A DNA stretch of 25,271 nucleotides from Verrucomicrobiales bacterium (GTDB lineage Bacteria > Verrucomicrobiota > Verrucomicrobiia > Verrucomicrobiales > Akkermansiaceae), in NCBI GenBank assembly GCA_003527555.1, contig DPWT01000025.1:1-25271 (forward strand), read 5' to 3'. Positions 8,770 through 19,014 of the stretch are shown here, one piece after another. Positions within the stretch are counted from its first letter, which is position 1. Each line of letters opens with the position of its first letter. The position numbers and the translations under genes were made by a program. A model generated the notes under the pieces. The model worked only from the letters and a program-made list of their open reading frames with translations, was not told where the DNA came from and searched no databases.

Positions 8770-9387
8770 ATGGCATTAAACGAACCATGGTCAATCCGAT
8801 CACGCGCACACGTGTGCAATACCACGGAACGCAAATTCGAAGATGGAGAGGCATTCTACACTGCACTGTTTCCAGATCCCGAATCCAGTGGATACGCCCG
8901 AAAAGATTTTTCTATTGAAGCATGGAACAAGCGAGAACAGGGCGCTGAACAACCATTCTCATTCTGGAAAACTAAATACCTCGCTCCTGTGAAGGAAGAG
9001 GAAGTGCAGGTGACCGAAGAAACTCCAGAAGATCTCTTAAGGCGATTAATTGAAGAGGACGAGGAACATACAGAAAATGTCCGCTACATCCTAGCCGTGA
9101 TGCTAGAGCGCAAAAAACAACTCGTTGAAGCAGACAATCAGCCAACCGCTACAGGCATCATACGTATTTACGAACAACGTAAAACTGGTGACGTCTTTAT
9201 AGTCAAAGACCCTAATATTCCATTGGATGAGGTTGAAAAAGTACAGAAGGATGTTGCTTTGCTCTTGGAAAATGGCGGCCGCATTCCAGAACCTGAAGAT
9301 CCAGAAGCAGGTGAAAAGGAACAAGAATCAGAACATACTGAAGACAATGAGGAGTCTGAGGCACACACAGAATCTACAATTAAATAA
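8770..9387 (+). CDS. conserved hypothetical protein with acidic C-terminal tail
   Basis: This is a 205-residue soluble protein read from the ATG at 8770; an upstream in-frame ATG at 8725 would add 15 poorly conserved-looking residues. The N-terminal third holds the segments WSIRSRAHVC, TERKFEDGEAFYTALF, RKDFSIEAW and PFSFWKTKY. I recall this pattern from uncharacterised Planctomycetes/Verrucomicrobia proteins, but no function is known. The middle is helical (ENVRYILAVMLERKK), followed by a probable strand region (GDVFIVKDPNIPLDEVEKVQ). The last roughly 35 residues are almost all Glu, Asp, Ser and Thr and are probably disordered. dusB follows after 11 bases, so the two are likely cotranscribed. 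Confidence 0.75.
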   Translation: MALNEPWSIRSRAHVCNTTERKFEDGEAFYTALFPDPESSGYARKDFSIEAWNKREQGAEQPFSFWKTKYLAPVKEEEVQVTEETPEDLLRRLIEEDEEHTENVRYILAVMLERKKQLVEADNQPTATGIIRIYEQRKTGDVFIVKDPNIPLDEVEKVQKDVALLLENGGRIPEPEDPEAGEKEQESEHTEDNEESEAHTESTIK

Positions 9388-9398
9388 GCTTAAGCTAC

Positions 9399-10385
9399 AT
9401 GCTCGATTGGTTCAAAAACGACGCTTTCCCACTCTACCTCGCACCAATGGCAGGTGTCACTGATGTGGTGTTCCGGACTATCTGCAAGGAGTTGGGCGCA
9501 GATGTCATGGTCACTGAGTTTGTGTCCGCCGAGGGCATCATTAGACAAGATGATCGGACTCGAAAATACACAGAGTTCACGGATGAACAGCGCCCCTGCG
9601 GCGTGCAATTGTTTGGTGCAGATGGCGACCGCATGGGCGAGGCAGCAAATAAAATCATCGACTGGAAACAGCCTGATTTCATCGACATCAACTTTGGCTG
9701 CCCCGTTAACAAGGTAGTTTCCAAGAATGGTGGCTCATCTTTACTCAGGGACTGCAACACCCTAGCCAGCGTGGCCTCTGGAATTGTCAAAGCGGTTGGT
9801 GATCGCGTTCCCGTAACTGCAAAAATTAGAATAGGATGGGATGAAAAAACAGTGAATGCAATTGAGGTTTGCCACATTCTTAAGGAGGAAGGTATGCAGG
9901 CGATTTCAATTCACGGCCGAACTCGCTCGCAAGGTTACCGTGGTGATGCCAACTGGGAGGTGATTGATGCCTGCTCGCGTGCGGTCGATATTCCAGTCAT
10001 AGGTAATGGTGATATTATTAATGGTGAAGATGTGAGACGGCGACGTGAGACAACAGCAATCTCCGGAGTTATGATTGGCCGTGCCGCAATGCAAAACCCT
10101 TGGGTATTTCGCGAGGCAAAACATTACCTCGAGACAGGCGAGCAACCTAAACCAGTTGCCATTTCTGAACGTTGGAAAATGATTGTGCGTCACTGCCAAA
10201 TGGCTGTGGATTCGGATCGCTACGGAAACGAACGTCAGTCAATTATGGCAATGCGCTCACGCTTGATGACTTACTGTAAAGGATTCCCGGGCGCTAAACC
10301 ACTACGCCAAAAATTGTGCTCAGTCTCCTCTATTGTGGCAGTCGAAAACCTAGCAAAGGAGTACCTTCACTCTCTTGTCTCCTGA
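9399..10385 (+). CDS. dusB: tRNA-dihydrouridine synthase, DusB type
   Basis: This flavoenzyme reduces specific uridines in the tRNA D-loop to dihydrouridine using NADPH. The 328-residue TIM barrel has the FMN-binding start PLYLAPMAGVTD, the signature DINFGCPVNKVV with the catalytic acid Cys101, an AKIRIGWDE segment with Lys142, SIHGRTRSQGY, IGNGDI and GVMIGRAAMQNPW. These motifs and the length fit the bacterial Dus family, and the GRTRSQGY and GRAAMQNPW patterns favour DusB. The last 19 bases overlap the 3' end of the convergent DUF502 gene. The upstream acidic-tail gene is only 11 bases away and probably shares its transcript. Confidence 0.94.
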   Translation: MLDWFKNDAFPLYLAPMAGVTDVVFRTICKELGADVMVTEFVSAEGIIRQDDRTRKYTEFTDEQRPCGVQLFGADGDRMGEAANKIIDWKQPDFIDINFGCPVNKVVSKNGGSSLLRDCNTLASVASGIVKAVGDRVPVTAKIRIGWDEKTVNAIEVCHILKEEGMQAISIHGRTRSQGYRGDANWEVIDACSRAVDIPVIGNGDIINGEDVRRRRETTAISGVMIGRAAMQNPWVFREAKHYLETGEQPKPVAISERWKMIVRHCQMAVDSDRYGNERQSIMAMRSRLMTYCKGFPGAKPLRQKLCSVSSIVAVENLAKEYLHSLVS

Positions 10386-11086
10386 AATGATGCTGGTGCC
10401 ACTAGCCCCGCCGAGAGGATCATCTTGCTCGCTTCCTCAAGAGTCATTTCACTATTTTCCACCTTGTCATCATCAACCACGATAATAAAACCAGTCATGG
10501 GGTTAGGACTCGTAGGGATAAAGACGGTAGTCACATCTTTTCCAGTTTGATTATCATGATAGTTGCCGGTAACAAAACCAATCATTCGACAACCAGGGCT
10601 CGGATATGCCACATATGCAACACTCTTGAATTTTCGGTCACCACCAAGATTTTTTACAGCATCAACAAACTGCTTCAGCGCGGAGTAGATGAAGCCAAGG
10701 TAAGGAATGCGCTGCATAACACCATTTAACCAATGCAACATTCTGTGCCCCGGTCGGTTTGCTACAATAAATCCAGCCAATAACAGAAGCAATACAGGGA
10801 TGAGAAAACGGACAAAATTAGATCCTAAAAAATCAAACGTCCACGCGTCAAATCCCCAATCAACATCATGGTAATGCCAACGAACACCATTAAGAATAAT
10901 CATTAACTTATCAATGATCACTTCACCTACCTTAAGCAGGATTTTGTAAATTAGGATAAGTAGCCAGATTGTACCCAAAATTGGCGCCACGGCAGCAAGC
11001 CCTGTAAGCAACAAACTCATGAACCTGCGAACACGTGGGTGCTTTTTCAATGTTGGTTTCCCAATAATCTCTTCTTCTGTTGTCAT
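10367..11086 (-). CDS. DUF502 family membrane protein
   Basis: This 239-residue protein has two hydrophobic segments, at about residues 25-50 and 90-110. A conserved domain follows: IPYLGFIYSALKQFVDAV, VAYPSPGCRMIGFVTG, TTVFIPTSPNPMTGF, and MTLEEASKMILSAGLVAP. These are hallmarks of DUF502, a widespread uncharacterised family of inner-membrane proteins in bacteria and plants. The family's function is not established. The gene lies 88 bases downstream of the PBP2 gene on the same strand, so the pair may be transcribed together, which would fit an envelope role. Its 3' end overlaps dusB by 19 bases. Confidence 0.9.
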   Translation of the reverse strand: MTTEEEIIGKPTLKKHPRVRRFMSLLLTGLAAVAPILGTIWLLILIYKILLKVGEVIIDKLMIILNGVRWHYHDVDWGFDAWTFDFLGSNFVRFLIPVLLLLLAGFIVANRPGHRMLHWLNGVMQRIPYLGFIYSALKQFVDAVKNLGGDRKFKSVAYVAYPSPGCRMIGFVTGNYHDNQTGKDVTTVFIPTSPNPMTGFIIVVDDDKVENSEMTLEEASKMILSAGLVAPASFQETRE

Positions 11087-11174
11087 TTGATACGCTGAAT
11101 ATGTTGAGGCCTTAGCTTATCTTGATAGCCTGCTTGATCATACGCCCCGATTAATTACCTGATTCGGCATCAGA

Positions 11175-13388
11175 CTACTCTTCATCATCCTCCACCGGTA
11201 GAGCACGTGGCGGCACAGGAGTAACTGGATCAAGGGGACGCAAAAGTGCAGGTGGCAGAGGTGACACAGGCCCAAACTCATCATCTTCTACCGGAATAGC
11301 ACGCAATTTTCCAGCGTTGTCTTCTCCAGGCAGCAGATCCTCCCCTTCCTCATCAATAGGGATGGCACGTGGTACATTTCCCATGTCAAGAATACGACCT
11401 TCATCACCAAAATCTTCATCCTCTTCGATCACCATAGCTCTCGGCGGAGGAGTGATCACCTTTTTGATATCCTTTTTGAAATGCTCAAAAAAAGCACCGA
11501 CCATCGGCGCTGCCTTACGACCACCACTGAGTCTTTCCCCCGGCTTACCCTCGTAAAGAGCCGCAAAAGCATAGCGAGGATTATCCAACGGAAAAAAACC
11601 AGCAAACCAAGCAAGACGTTGCTCCTTATCCTTGGGACCCCACTGGGCAGTTCCCGTTTTTCCACAAAGCACTGTGTAACTCAGCTTAGCTCGCATTCCG
11701 GTTCCATAAGACGCATGCACTACCTGCATCATACCCTCATGAACCACATTCACCGCCTCTGAATCTAAGTTAATAAAGTTTCTTCTCTGTGGATTATTAG
11801 AAACCAAAACACGGCCACTGACATCCTGCGTCTGGCGAACCAGGCGAAGCTTTGGCAAGGCCGAGCCATTGGCAATACCCGCCATGCCTTGCGCAACTTG
11901 AAGCGGCGAGGCAAGCATCACCCCCTGACCAATCGAGAGGTTGGCTGTGTCACCATCAATAAAATTTCTATTATGGTTTTTTTTCATCCACTCATTGGTC
12001 GGAATCAAACCTGCAGTTTCACCTATGAGCGGCAAACCAGTTTTTGCTCCAAATCCAAGACGGCGTGCCGTAGATAGAAATGCAGATGGACCTGTTTTAA
12101 TTCCAACCTGATAAAACCACGGGTTACATGACCGCGCAATGGCTCGCTTCACGTCAATGTAGCCTTCTGCAGATTTCGACCAGTTGTGAAACCAATGATT
12201 ACCAATTTGAATTTTTTCTGGGCAATCAATCAAACTCCACTCATCGACCTCGCCATTACTCAGAGCGGTAGCAGCAACCACTGGCTTAAAAGTGGATGCA
12301 GGCGGATAGCCACCTTGAAAAGCGCGCGCAAAAAGCGGCGTGCCCGGATCTTCACGAAGTTTTGCAAACTTGTCAGTACTGATGTATGGGATGAAATCAT
12401 TCAAATCATAGCTTGGTCGTGATGCCATCGTCATGATTTCTCCAGTATGAATGTCAATAACCACAAAGGCACCTCGGTCACTATATTTCTCAAGCACTTT
12501 CTCAGCATGAACTTGCCAGTCGAGATCCAATGTGGTCACGACAGTGCCTCCCGGTCGTGGTCGCTTACCGTATTTTTTTAATACCAATGTGCCGTCTGAT
12601 TCGTAGTCTTCCCGCAGCAGTCCATCTTCTCCAGTGAGATTTTTGTTGAAAATTTTCTCCAGTCCGGATCGCCCTTCAGTACGTTCAAATATTGGATCAC
12701 CGTAATTGATTGGGCCTTTTTCTAAGTTACCCACACTTCCAACGTAACCGATGATATGTGCGGCGCTTTTCCCCTGAGGATAGTGCCTCAAATAAACAGG
12801 ATGCAGAACAAGACCACTCATCAATTTTGATTCGATCTCACTTTTACGCACTTCATCAACGACATGCGTGACTGGCATTGCCAGCCAACGGCGATGGCGA
12901 TAGTGCTGCCATAATTCCTCGTCACTGACCTTCCACTCAATCTTAAAAATCATGTTCGCCTGTACGATTCGCTTCCTAGCCCACCCGATAATAAAAGCCC
13001 TGTCTGCCTTTTCAAACTGACCGAACTTTAGCGCAGGATACCAAGCCACCTTGCTCTGTGCAAACGGTGCTCCATAACGATCAGTGATCTGCCCACGCGG
13101 AGCAGGGATAGATAACGCCATCGTGCGCGCATTACGCCTCACAGTGATTGATCCTGGCAGGCCCTTACCATTCATTGGCTCAGACACTACCCTGTCAGGA
13201 GATAAAGAATTACTCGGCGCAGTAGCTACAGCAATTTGCTGCTCAGATGGTTTTCCGTTATTTACGGGGGCGGGCGATTGTGACATTCCCCAGCCCGCCA
13301 ACCCAAACATCATGGCAGAAAACTGTGCTATCCTCATTGCCCGAGACACACTTAGATCTCTTATCACAGCTGGTGGCGATAACGTCAT
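11175..13388 (-). CDS. mrdA: penicillin-binding protein 2 (class B transpeptidase) with a repeated acidic C-terminal tail
   Basis: This is a D,D-transpeptidase that cross-links peptidoglycan, normally partnering RodA in the elongasome. Read from the ATG at 13388 it has 737 residues; GTG 13406 and ATG 13337 are alternatives. A hydrophobic N-terminal segment is the probable membrane anchor. The PBP dimer domain starts at PAPRGQITDRYG and includes IIGYVGSVG and EGRSGLEK. The transpeptidase motifs are complete: STFK (Ser365, Lys368), SCN (Ser420-Cys-Asn422) and KTGTAQ (Lys577). The sequence fits PBP2 better than PBP3/FtsI because of the RSGLE region and the GYPPASTFKP context. After the catalytic domain comes an odd tail of nearly 90 residues, rich in proline, Asp and Glu, with four copies of an RA-(I/L/M)-x-(V/I)-acidic motif (bases 11178-11441). 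Confidence 0.92.
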   Translation of the reverse strand: MTLSPPAVIRDLSVSRAMRIAQFSAMMFGLAGWGMSQSPAPVNNGKPSEQQIAVATAPSNSLSPDRVVSEPMNGKGLPGSITVRRNARTMALSIPAPRGQITDRYGAPFAQSKVAWYPALKFGQFEKADRAFIIGWARKRIVQANMIFKIEWKVSDEELWQHYRHRRWLAMPVTHVVDEVRKSEIESKLMSGLVLHPVYLRHYPQGKSAAHIIGYVGSVGNLEKGPINYGDPIFERTEGRSGLEKIFNKNLTGEDGLLREDYESDGTLVLKKYGKRPRPGGTVVTTLDLDWQVHAEKVLEKYSDRGAFVVIDIHTGEIMTMASRPSYDLNDFIPYISTDKFAKLREDPGTPLFARAFQGGYPPASTFKPVVAATALSNGEVDEWSLIDCPEKIQIGNHWFHNWSKSAEGYIDVKRAIARSCNPWFYQVGIKTGPSAFLSTARRLGFGAKTGLPLIGETAGLIPTNEWMKKNHNRNFIDGDTANLSIGQGVMLASPLQVAQGMAGIANGSALPKLRLVRQTQDVSGRVLVSNNPQRRNFINLDSEAVNVVHEGMMQVVHASYGTGMRAKLSYTVLCGKTGTAQWGPKDKEQRLAWFAGFFPLDNPRYAFAALYEGKPGERLSGGRKAAPMVGAFFEHFKKDIKKVITPPPRAMVIEEDEDFGDEGRILDMGNVPRAIPIDEEGEDLLPGEDNAGKLRAIPVEDDEFGPVSPLPPALLRPLDPVTPVPPRALPVEDDEE

Positions 13389-13483
13389 GGTAAATATATT
13401 TTGCACAAATCAAGAGAATTAGCCATCACCAATTTTTAACATTCCATGCACAACACAGTAACGTATAAGGTGTTTCACACTCT

Positions 13484-14338
13484 ATGAAAAATCTCCTCAT
13501 CCTTTTATTACTCATGGGTAGCCTGACGTGCAGTGCCGAGACATCGGCAAAAAAACATATACGCTACCAAAACAATGCCGGGACATCTGTATTGCGCCAG
13601 ATACTCGATGTGCATTACAATAAACAGACCACCAAGACAGCCAAACCGGTCATTCTTTGGATTCACGGTGGTGCTTGGAAATTTGGCAACAAAACTTACG
13701 GTATCGGCTCCAAGGCACGGGCGTTCACCAAAGCAGGCTACGTGCTGGTGGCTATGAATTACCGATTTCACCCAAAGGCCAACTGGAAGGATCAGGCTGG
13801 AGACGTCGCTGCCGCAGCGAAATGGATCCAACAAAACATCGCACCCTACGGTGGTGATCCAAAACGTATCATCCTGATGGGTCACTCAGCCGGCGCTCAT
13901 CTCGCTGCTCTAACAGCTGCTGATCCATCGTATTTCAATAACACTCAAGTTCCCTACCATCACATCAAAGCTGCCGTGCTGCTCGATGGCGCCGGCTATG
14001 ACCTAACCTCTGTGATGAAAACCTCGAAGGGTTTAGAGCTTAAGTTTTATCAGGACGTATTTGGTAACGACCCCAAGCTTCTCAAGGCAGCATCCCCTAC
14101 CCATCAGTTTACAAAAAAGCGACCCAGCCCGGACTATCTTATCATCCCAATTTCCAACCGTAAAATTACACTGCAACAGTCTAAGGCGCTCGCGACCGCT
14201 ATCAAGAGTTCCGGTAATCACGCAGAAGTTTTCGTTGCCAGAAACCGCACCCACATGTCACTCAATCAAAAGATCGGAGCCCCAGGCGACGGCCCAACCA
14301 CAGCAATCCTTAAGTTTTTGAAGAAACAGCTGAAATAG
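13484..14338 (+). CDS. secreted alpha/beta hydrolase, BD-FAE/esterase-like
   Basis: This 284-residue protein begins with a Sec signal peptide (MKNLLILLLLMGSLTCSAET, cleavage near residue 18, or lipidation at Cys16). The fold's markers are the oxyanion-hole HGGAW (61-65), the nucleophile elbow GHSAG (Ser135) and a late histidine in NRTHMSL (His257). It resembles the carboxylesterase-like hydrolases common in Verrucomicrobia and Planctomycetes, often linked to polysaccharide or ester degradation. The expected acidic residue of the triad would fall in the segment PISNRKITLQQS, where an Asp is usual but Asn225 is seen, so the triad may be incomplete or completed from elsewhere. It is divergent from the PBP2 gene and stands upstream of the thiC riboswitch. 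The substrate is unknown. Confidence 0.88.
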   Translation: MKNLLILLLLMGSLTCSAETSAKKHIRYQNNAGTSVLRQILDVHYNKQTTKTAKPVILWIHGGAWKFGNKTYGIGSKARAFTKAGYVLVAMNYRFHPKANWKDQAGDVAAAAKWIQQNIAPYGGDPKRIILMGHSAGAHLAALTAADPSYFNNTQVPYHHIKAAVLLDGAGYDLTSVMKTSKGLELKFYQDVFGNDPKLLKAASPTHQFTKKRPSPDYLIIPISNRKITLQQSKALATAIKSSGNHAEVFVARNRTHMSLNQKIGAPGDGPTTAILKFLKKQLK

Positions 14339-14395
14339 CCGACCCATCAGGAAATTCGTCCTTGATTCCCACTCGATAGCGTCCACCCTTAGATA

Positions 14396-14494
14396 CACGA
14401 CAGGAGAGTCCCGCGACCGAGGGACTGAGAACAGCCGTCGCGCGGCACACATCCTCGGAACCTGCCACGGTTTACACCGGCGAAGGGAGTCGCA
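14396..14494 (+). promoter_or_regulatory. TPP riboswitch (thi box) upstream of thiC
   Basis: The thiamin pyrophosphate aptamer core is complete: a CTGAGA element at 14425-14430, GGAACCTG at 14457-14464, and the conserved ACACCGGCGAAGGGAGT at 14474-14490. The ends CGAC (14398-14401) and GTCG (14489-14492) can close P1. The purine-rich strand 14402-14411 and GGGACT (14421-14426) supply the P2/P3 side. It lies directly before an intrinsic terminator and thiC, so TPP binding is expected to cause premature termination and shut off thiamin synthesis. The exact ends are approximate. Confidence 0.93.
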
Positions 14495-14508
14495 TTTCAA
14501 TCCACTGA

Positions 14509-16671
<2,163 letters not shown>

Positions 16672-16734
16672 TCAAATCAAGCCGAAAAATCGCACACAGA
16701 GCTCAGGGGAAAATCACTCCAGACACACAACGAC

Positions 16735-16750
16735 ATCATGATTTCATGAT
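16735..16750. promoter_or_regulatory. perfect inverted repeat, possible operator
   Basis: ATCATGA and TCATGAT are exact reverse complements separated by TT. The site lies 51 bases upstream of the DUF3127 start in the otherwise featureless 130-base gap after thiC. Its size and symmetry would suit a homodimeric repressor or activator. The protein that would bind it is unknown, and the repeat could be chance. Confidence 0.35.
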
Positions 16751-16801
16751 CACTGATCTTTTTCGTTCGCCATCTAATAAAACCAATCATAAATTAACAC
16801 T

Positions 16802-17179
16802 ATGTACGAAGCCACAGGAAAACTCAAAGTAAAATTCGACACACAAACCTTCCCTAGCGGATTCACAAAACGTGAATTCGTAATTACCACTGGAGATGAA
16901 AATTACCCACAGGACATCAAATTCGAGCTCATCAAGGACAAATGCTCATGGCTCGACAACTTCGAGCAAGGCCAAGATTTAACAGTGAATTTCGATATTC
17001 GGGGTAATGAATACAAAGACAAATACTACGTGAATCTCAACTGCTGGAAAATTCTCGGCGCAGGTAATGCAAATAGCGGAGGAACAAACCCAAAATCACA
17101 AGCCCCCACTCAGGCCACCAACTCTGGCCAAGCTGAACCATCACCAGATGATCTTGTGAGTGACGATATTCCTTTTTAA
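16802..17179 (+). CDS. DUF3127 protein, SSB-like OB fold with acidic DDIPF tip
   Basis: This 125-residue protein starts MYEATGKLKVKF and carries FTKREFVITT, YPQDIKFELIKDKCSWLD and NEYKDKYYVNLNCWKI, which matches DUF3127, a family predicted to adopt an OB fold. Residues 88-115 are a Gly/Asn/Gln/Thr/Pro-rich flexible linker, and the protein ends DDLVSDDIPF. This layout (OB domain, disordered linker, acidic tip with terminal Pro-Phe) is that of bacterial single-stranded DNA-binding protein, whose tip docks repair and replication partners. A nucleic-acid role is therefore inferred, not shown. The gene appears monocistronic, with a palindromic site upstream. Confidence 0.85.
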   Translation: MYEATGKLKVKFDTQTFPSGFTKREFVITTGDENYPQDIKFELIKDKCSWLDNFEQGQDLTVNFDIRGNEYKDKYYVNLNCWKILGAGNANSGGTNPKSQAPTQATNSGQAEPSPDDLVSDDIPF

Positions 17180-17373
17180 TATACCCAAAAACTAGGCTCT
17201 CCCCTGGCTCATCAATCACACGATCACTGGTAGCCACTCACTCGCTAGACAAGTTGCCTGAGATGGAGCCACACGCTCTCAGCAGCACCCAGCGAAAAGC
17301 TTATTCCTTCGGTTACTTACAGGACTACGTTGCATGCTGGACATGACACGTATGATTGTTAAAGTGCGCGCCC

Positions 17374-18987
17374 ATGCACTCAGATTTTCTCGTTATTGGC
17401 AGCGGCATCGCTGGGCTGTCGTTTGCAATCCGCGCTGCGGAACATGGAAGCGTGACTGTCCTGACAAAAGGAAAACCAATGGACTCCAACACCGCGTGGG
17501 CACAGGGCGGCATCGCAAGTGTTTTACCCAAAGATCTGCGCGAGAGTGGCGACAACGTTGAAAACCATGTGGCGGATACTTTGGATGCAGGTGCAGGTCT
17601 TTGTGACGTAGATGCCGTGCGCACCATCTTGTCAGAAGGCGCGCAGACTATCGAGGAACTCATCGAGTGCGGTGTGAATTTCGACGCAGAGGGTGATACA
17701 TTCTCACTCGGTAAAGAAGGCGGACATAGCCATCGTCGTATTTTACACGCCAAAGACACCACAGGTCGAGAAATCGCGGAATCCTTAATCAAAACCGCGC
17801 GCAAAAACAAAAACATCAAACTACTCGACGAACATTTTGCAATCGACTTAATCACTTCCGGTAAGCTTGGCATGGTATCAGAAGACCGTGTTCTCGGCGC
17901 TTACGTATTGGATGAAAATTCAGGTCAAGTTCACACATTTCGCTCAGATCGCGTAATTCTTGCCACAGGAGGTTGTGGCAAAGTCTATCTCTATACCACG
18001 AACCCAGACAGCTCAACTGGCGATGGTGTTGCGATGGCATGGCGCGCAGGCGCAACAATTTCTAACATGGAATTCGTACAATTTCATCCAACTTGTTTTT
18101 TTAATCCCGCAGCCACCGGTGCTGAAGCCAGGTCCTTCTTGGTCTCAGAAGCTGTCCGTGGCGAAGGCGGCATCCTAAGAGATGAAAGTGGTTATGCATT
18201 CATGGAGAAATACGACGAGCGCAAATCTCTGGCACCACGGGACATCGTTGCCCGTGCTATCGACCATGAACTAAAAAAAACAGGCGCAGCATGTGTTTAC
18301 CTTGATGTCACCCATAAGCCCACAGGCTTCATGAAAGATCGTTTCCCAAACATCCACAAAACATTGTTAGAGTTTGGACATAACTGCGAAAAAGACCCTA
18401 TTCCCGTGGTGCCTGCTGCGCACTATCAATGTGGTGGAGTAATGACTGACATTGACGGCCGCACGGAAATCCGAGGCCTGTTCGCCATTGGTGAAGTTGC
18501 GTGCACTGGCCTTCATGGAGCCAACCGGCTGGCGTCCAACTCTCTTCTGGAGGGTCACGTTCTGGCGCGGCGGGCACTAGAAAAATCTCTCAACCTACAT
18601 CCAGTTTTAAAACCCTCTCCTCAAGCACCTGAAATACCTGAATGGGAATACGGAGACACTGCTCCACCAGATGAAATGGTAGTCATCTACCATAATTGGG
18701 ATGAAATTCGCCGACTGATGTGGGACTACGTATCTATTGTGCGCACTAGTAATCGCCTAGATCGTGCCGCCAACCGCCTCAGTAATTTACGACGTGAGGT
18801 GCGAAGTTTCTATTGGGGGCATCAAGTTACCCCTGATATCCTTGAGCTCAGAAATTTGGTGGCTACCGCTTCACTCATTGTCGATTGTGCCCTTCGCCGC
18901 CATGAATCGCGCGGTATTCACTACACTCTCGATTTCCCTGAAAAAAGCGATCAACTCTGCGTTCCCACAACACTACGCAGATTTTGA
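17374..18987 (+). CDS. nadB: L-aspartate oxidase
   Basis: This FAD enzyme oxidises L-aspartate to iminoaspartate, the first step of de novo NAD synthesis. The 537-residue protein starts MHSDFLVIGSGIAGLSFAIR, with the FAD-binding GxGxxG at residues 9-14. It then has NTAWAQGGIA, ATGGCGKVY, a QFHPTC segment, RGEGGILRDESGYAFM, APRDIVARAI, AAHYQCGGV and GANRLASNSLLEG, all diagnostic of NadB within the succinate dehydrogenase flavoprotein superfamily. An in-frame TTG at 17356 adds six residues but the ATG at 17374 begins the FAD motif as expected. nadA and nadC are not in the window. A secreted-protein gene starts 27 bases after the stop and may be cotranscribed. Confidence 0.95.
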   Translation: MHSDFLVIGSGIAGLSFAIRAAEHGSVTVLTKGKPMDSNTAWAQGGIASVLPKDLRESGDNVENHVADTLDAGAGLCDVDAVRTILSEGAQTIEELIECGVNFDAEGDTFSLGKEGGHSHRRILHAKDTTGREIAESLIKTARKNKNIKLLDEHFAIDLITSGKLGMVSEDRVLGAYVLDENSGQVHTFRSDRVILATGGCGKVYLYTTNPDSSTGDGVAMAWRAGATISNMEFVQFHPTCFFNPAATGAEARSFLVSEAVRGEGGILRDESGYAFMEKYDERKSLAPRDIVARAIDHELKKTGAACVYLDVTHKPTGFMKDRFPNIHKTLLEFGHNCEKDPIPVVPAAHYQCGGVMTDIDGRTEIRGLFAIGEVACTGLHGANRLASNSLLEGHVLARRALEKSLNLHPVLKPSPQAPEIPEWEYGDTAPPDEMVVIYHNWDEIRRLMWDYVSIVRTSNRLDRAANRLSNLRREVRSFYWGHQVTPDILELRNLVATASLIVDCALRRHESRGIHYTLDFPEKSDQLCVPTTLRRF

Positions 18988-19014
18988 TAACTACAGTTCT
19001 CCCACCAGATAAGA

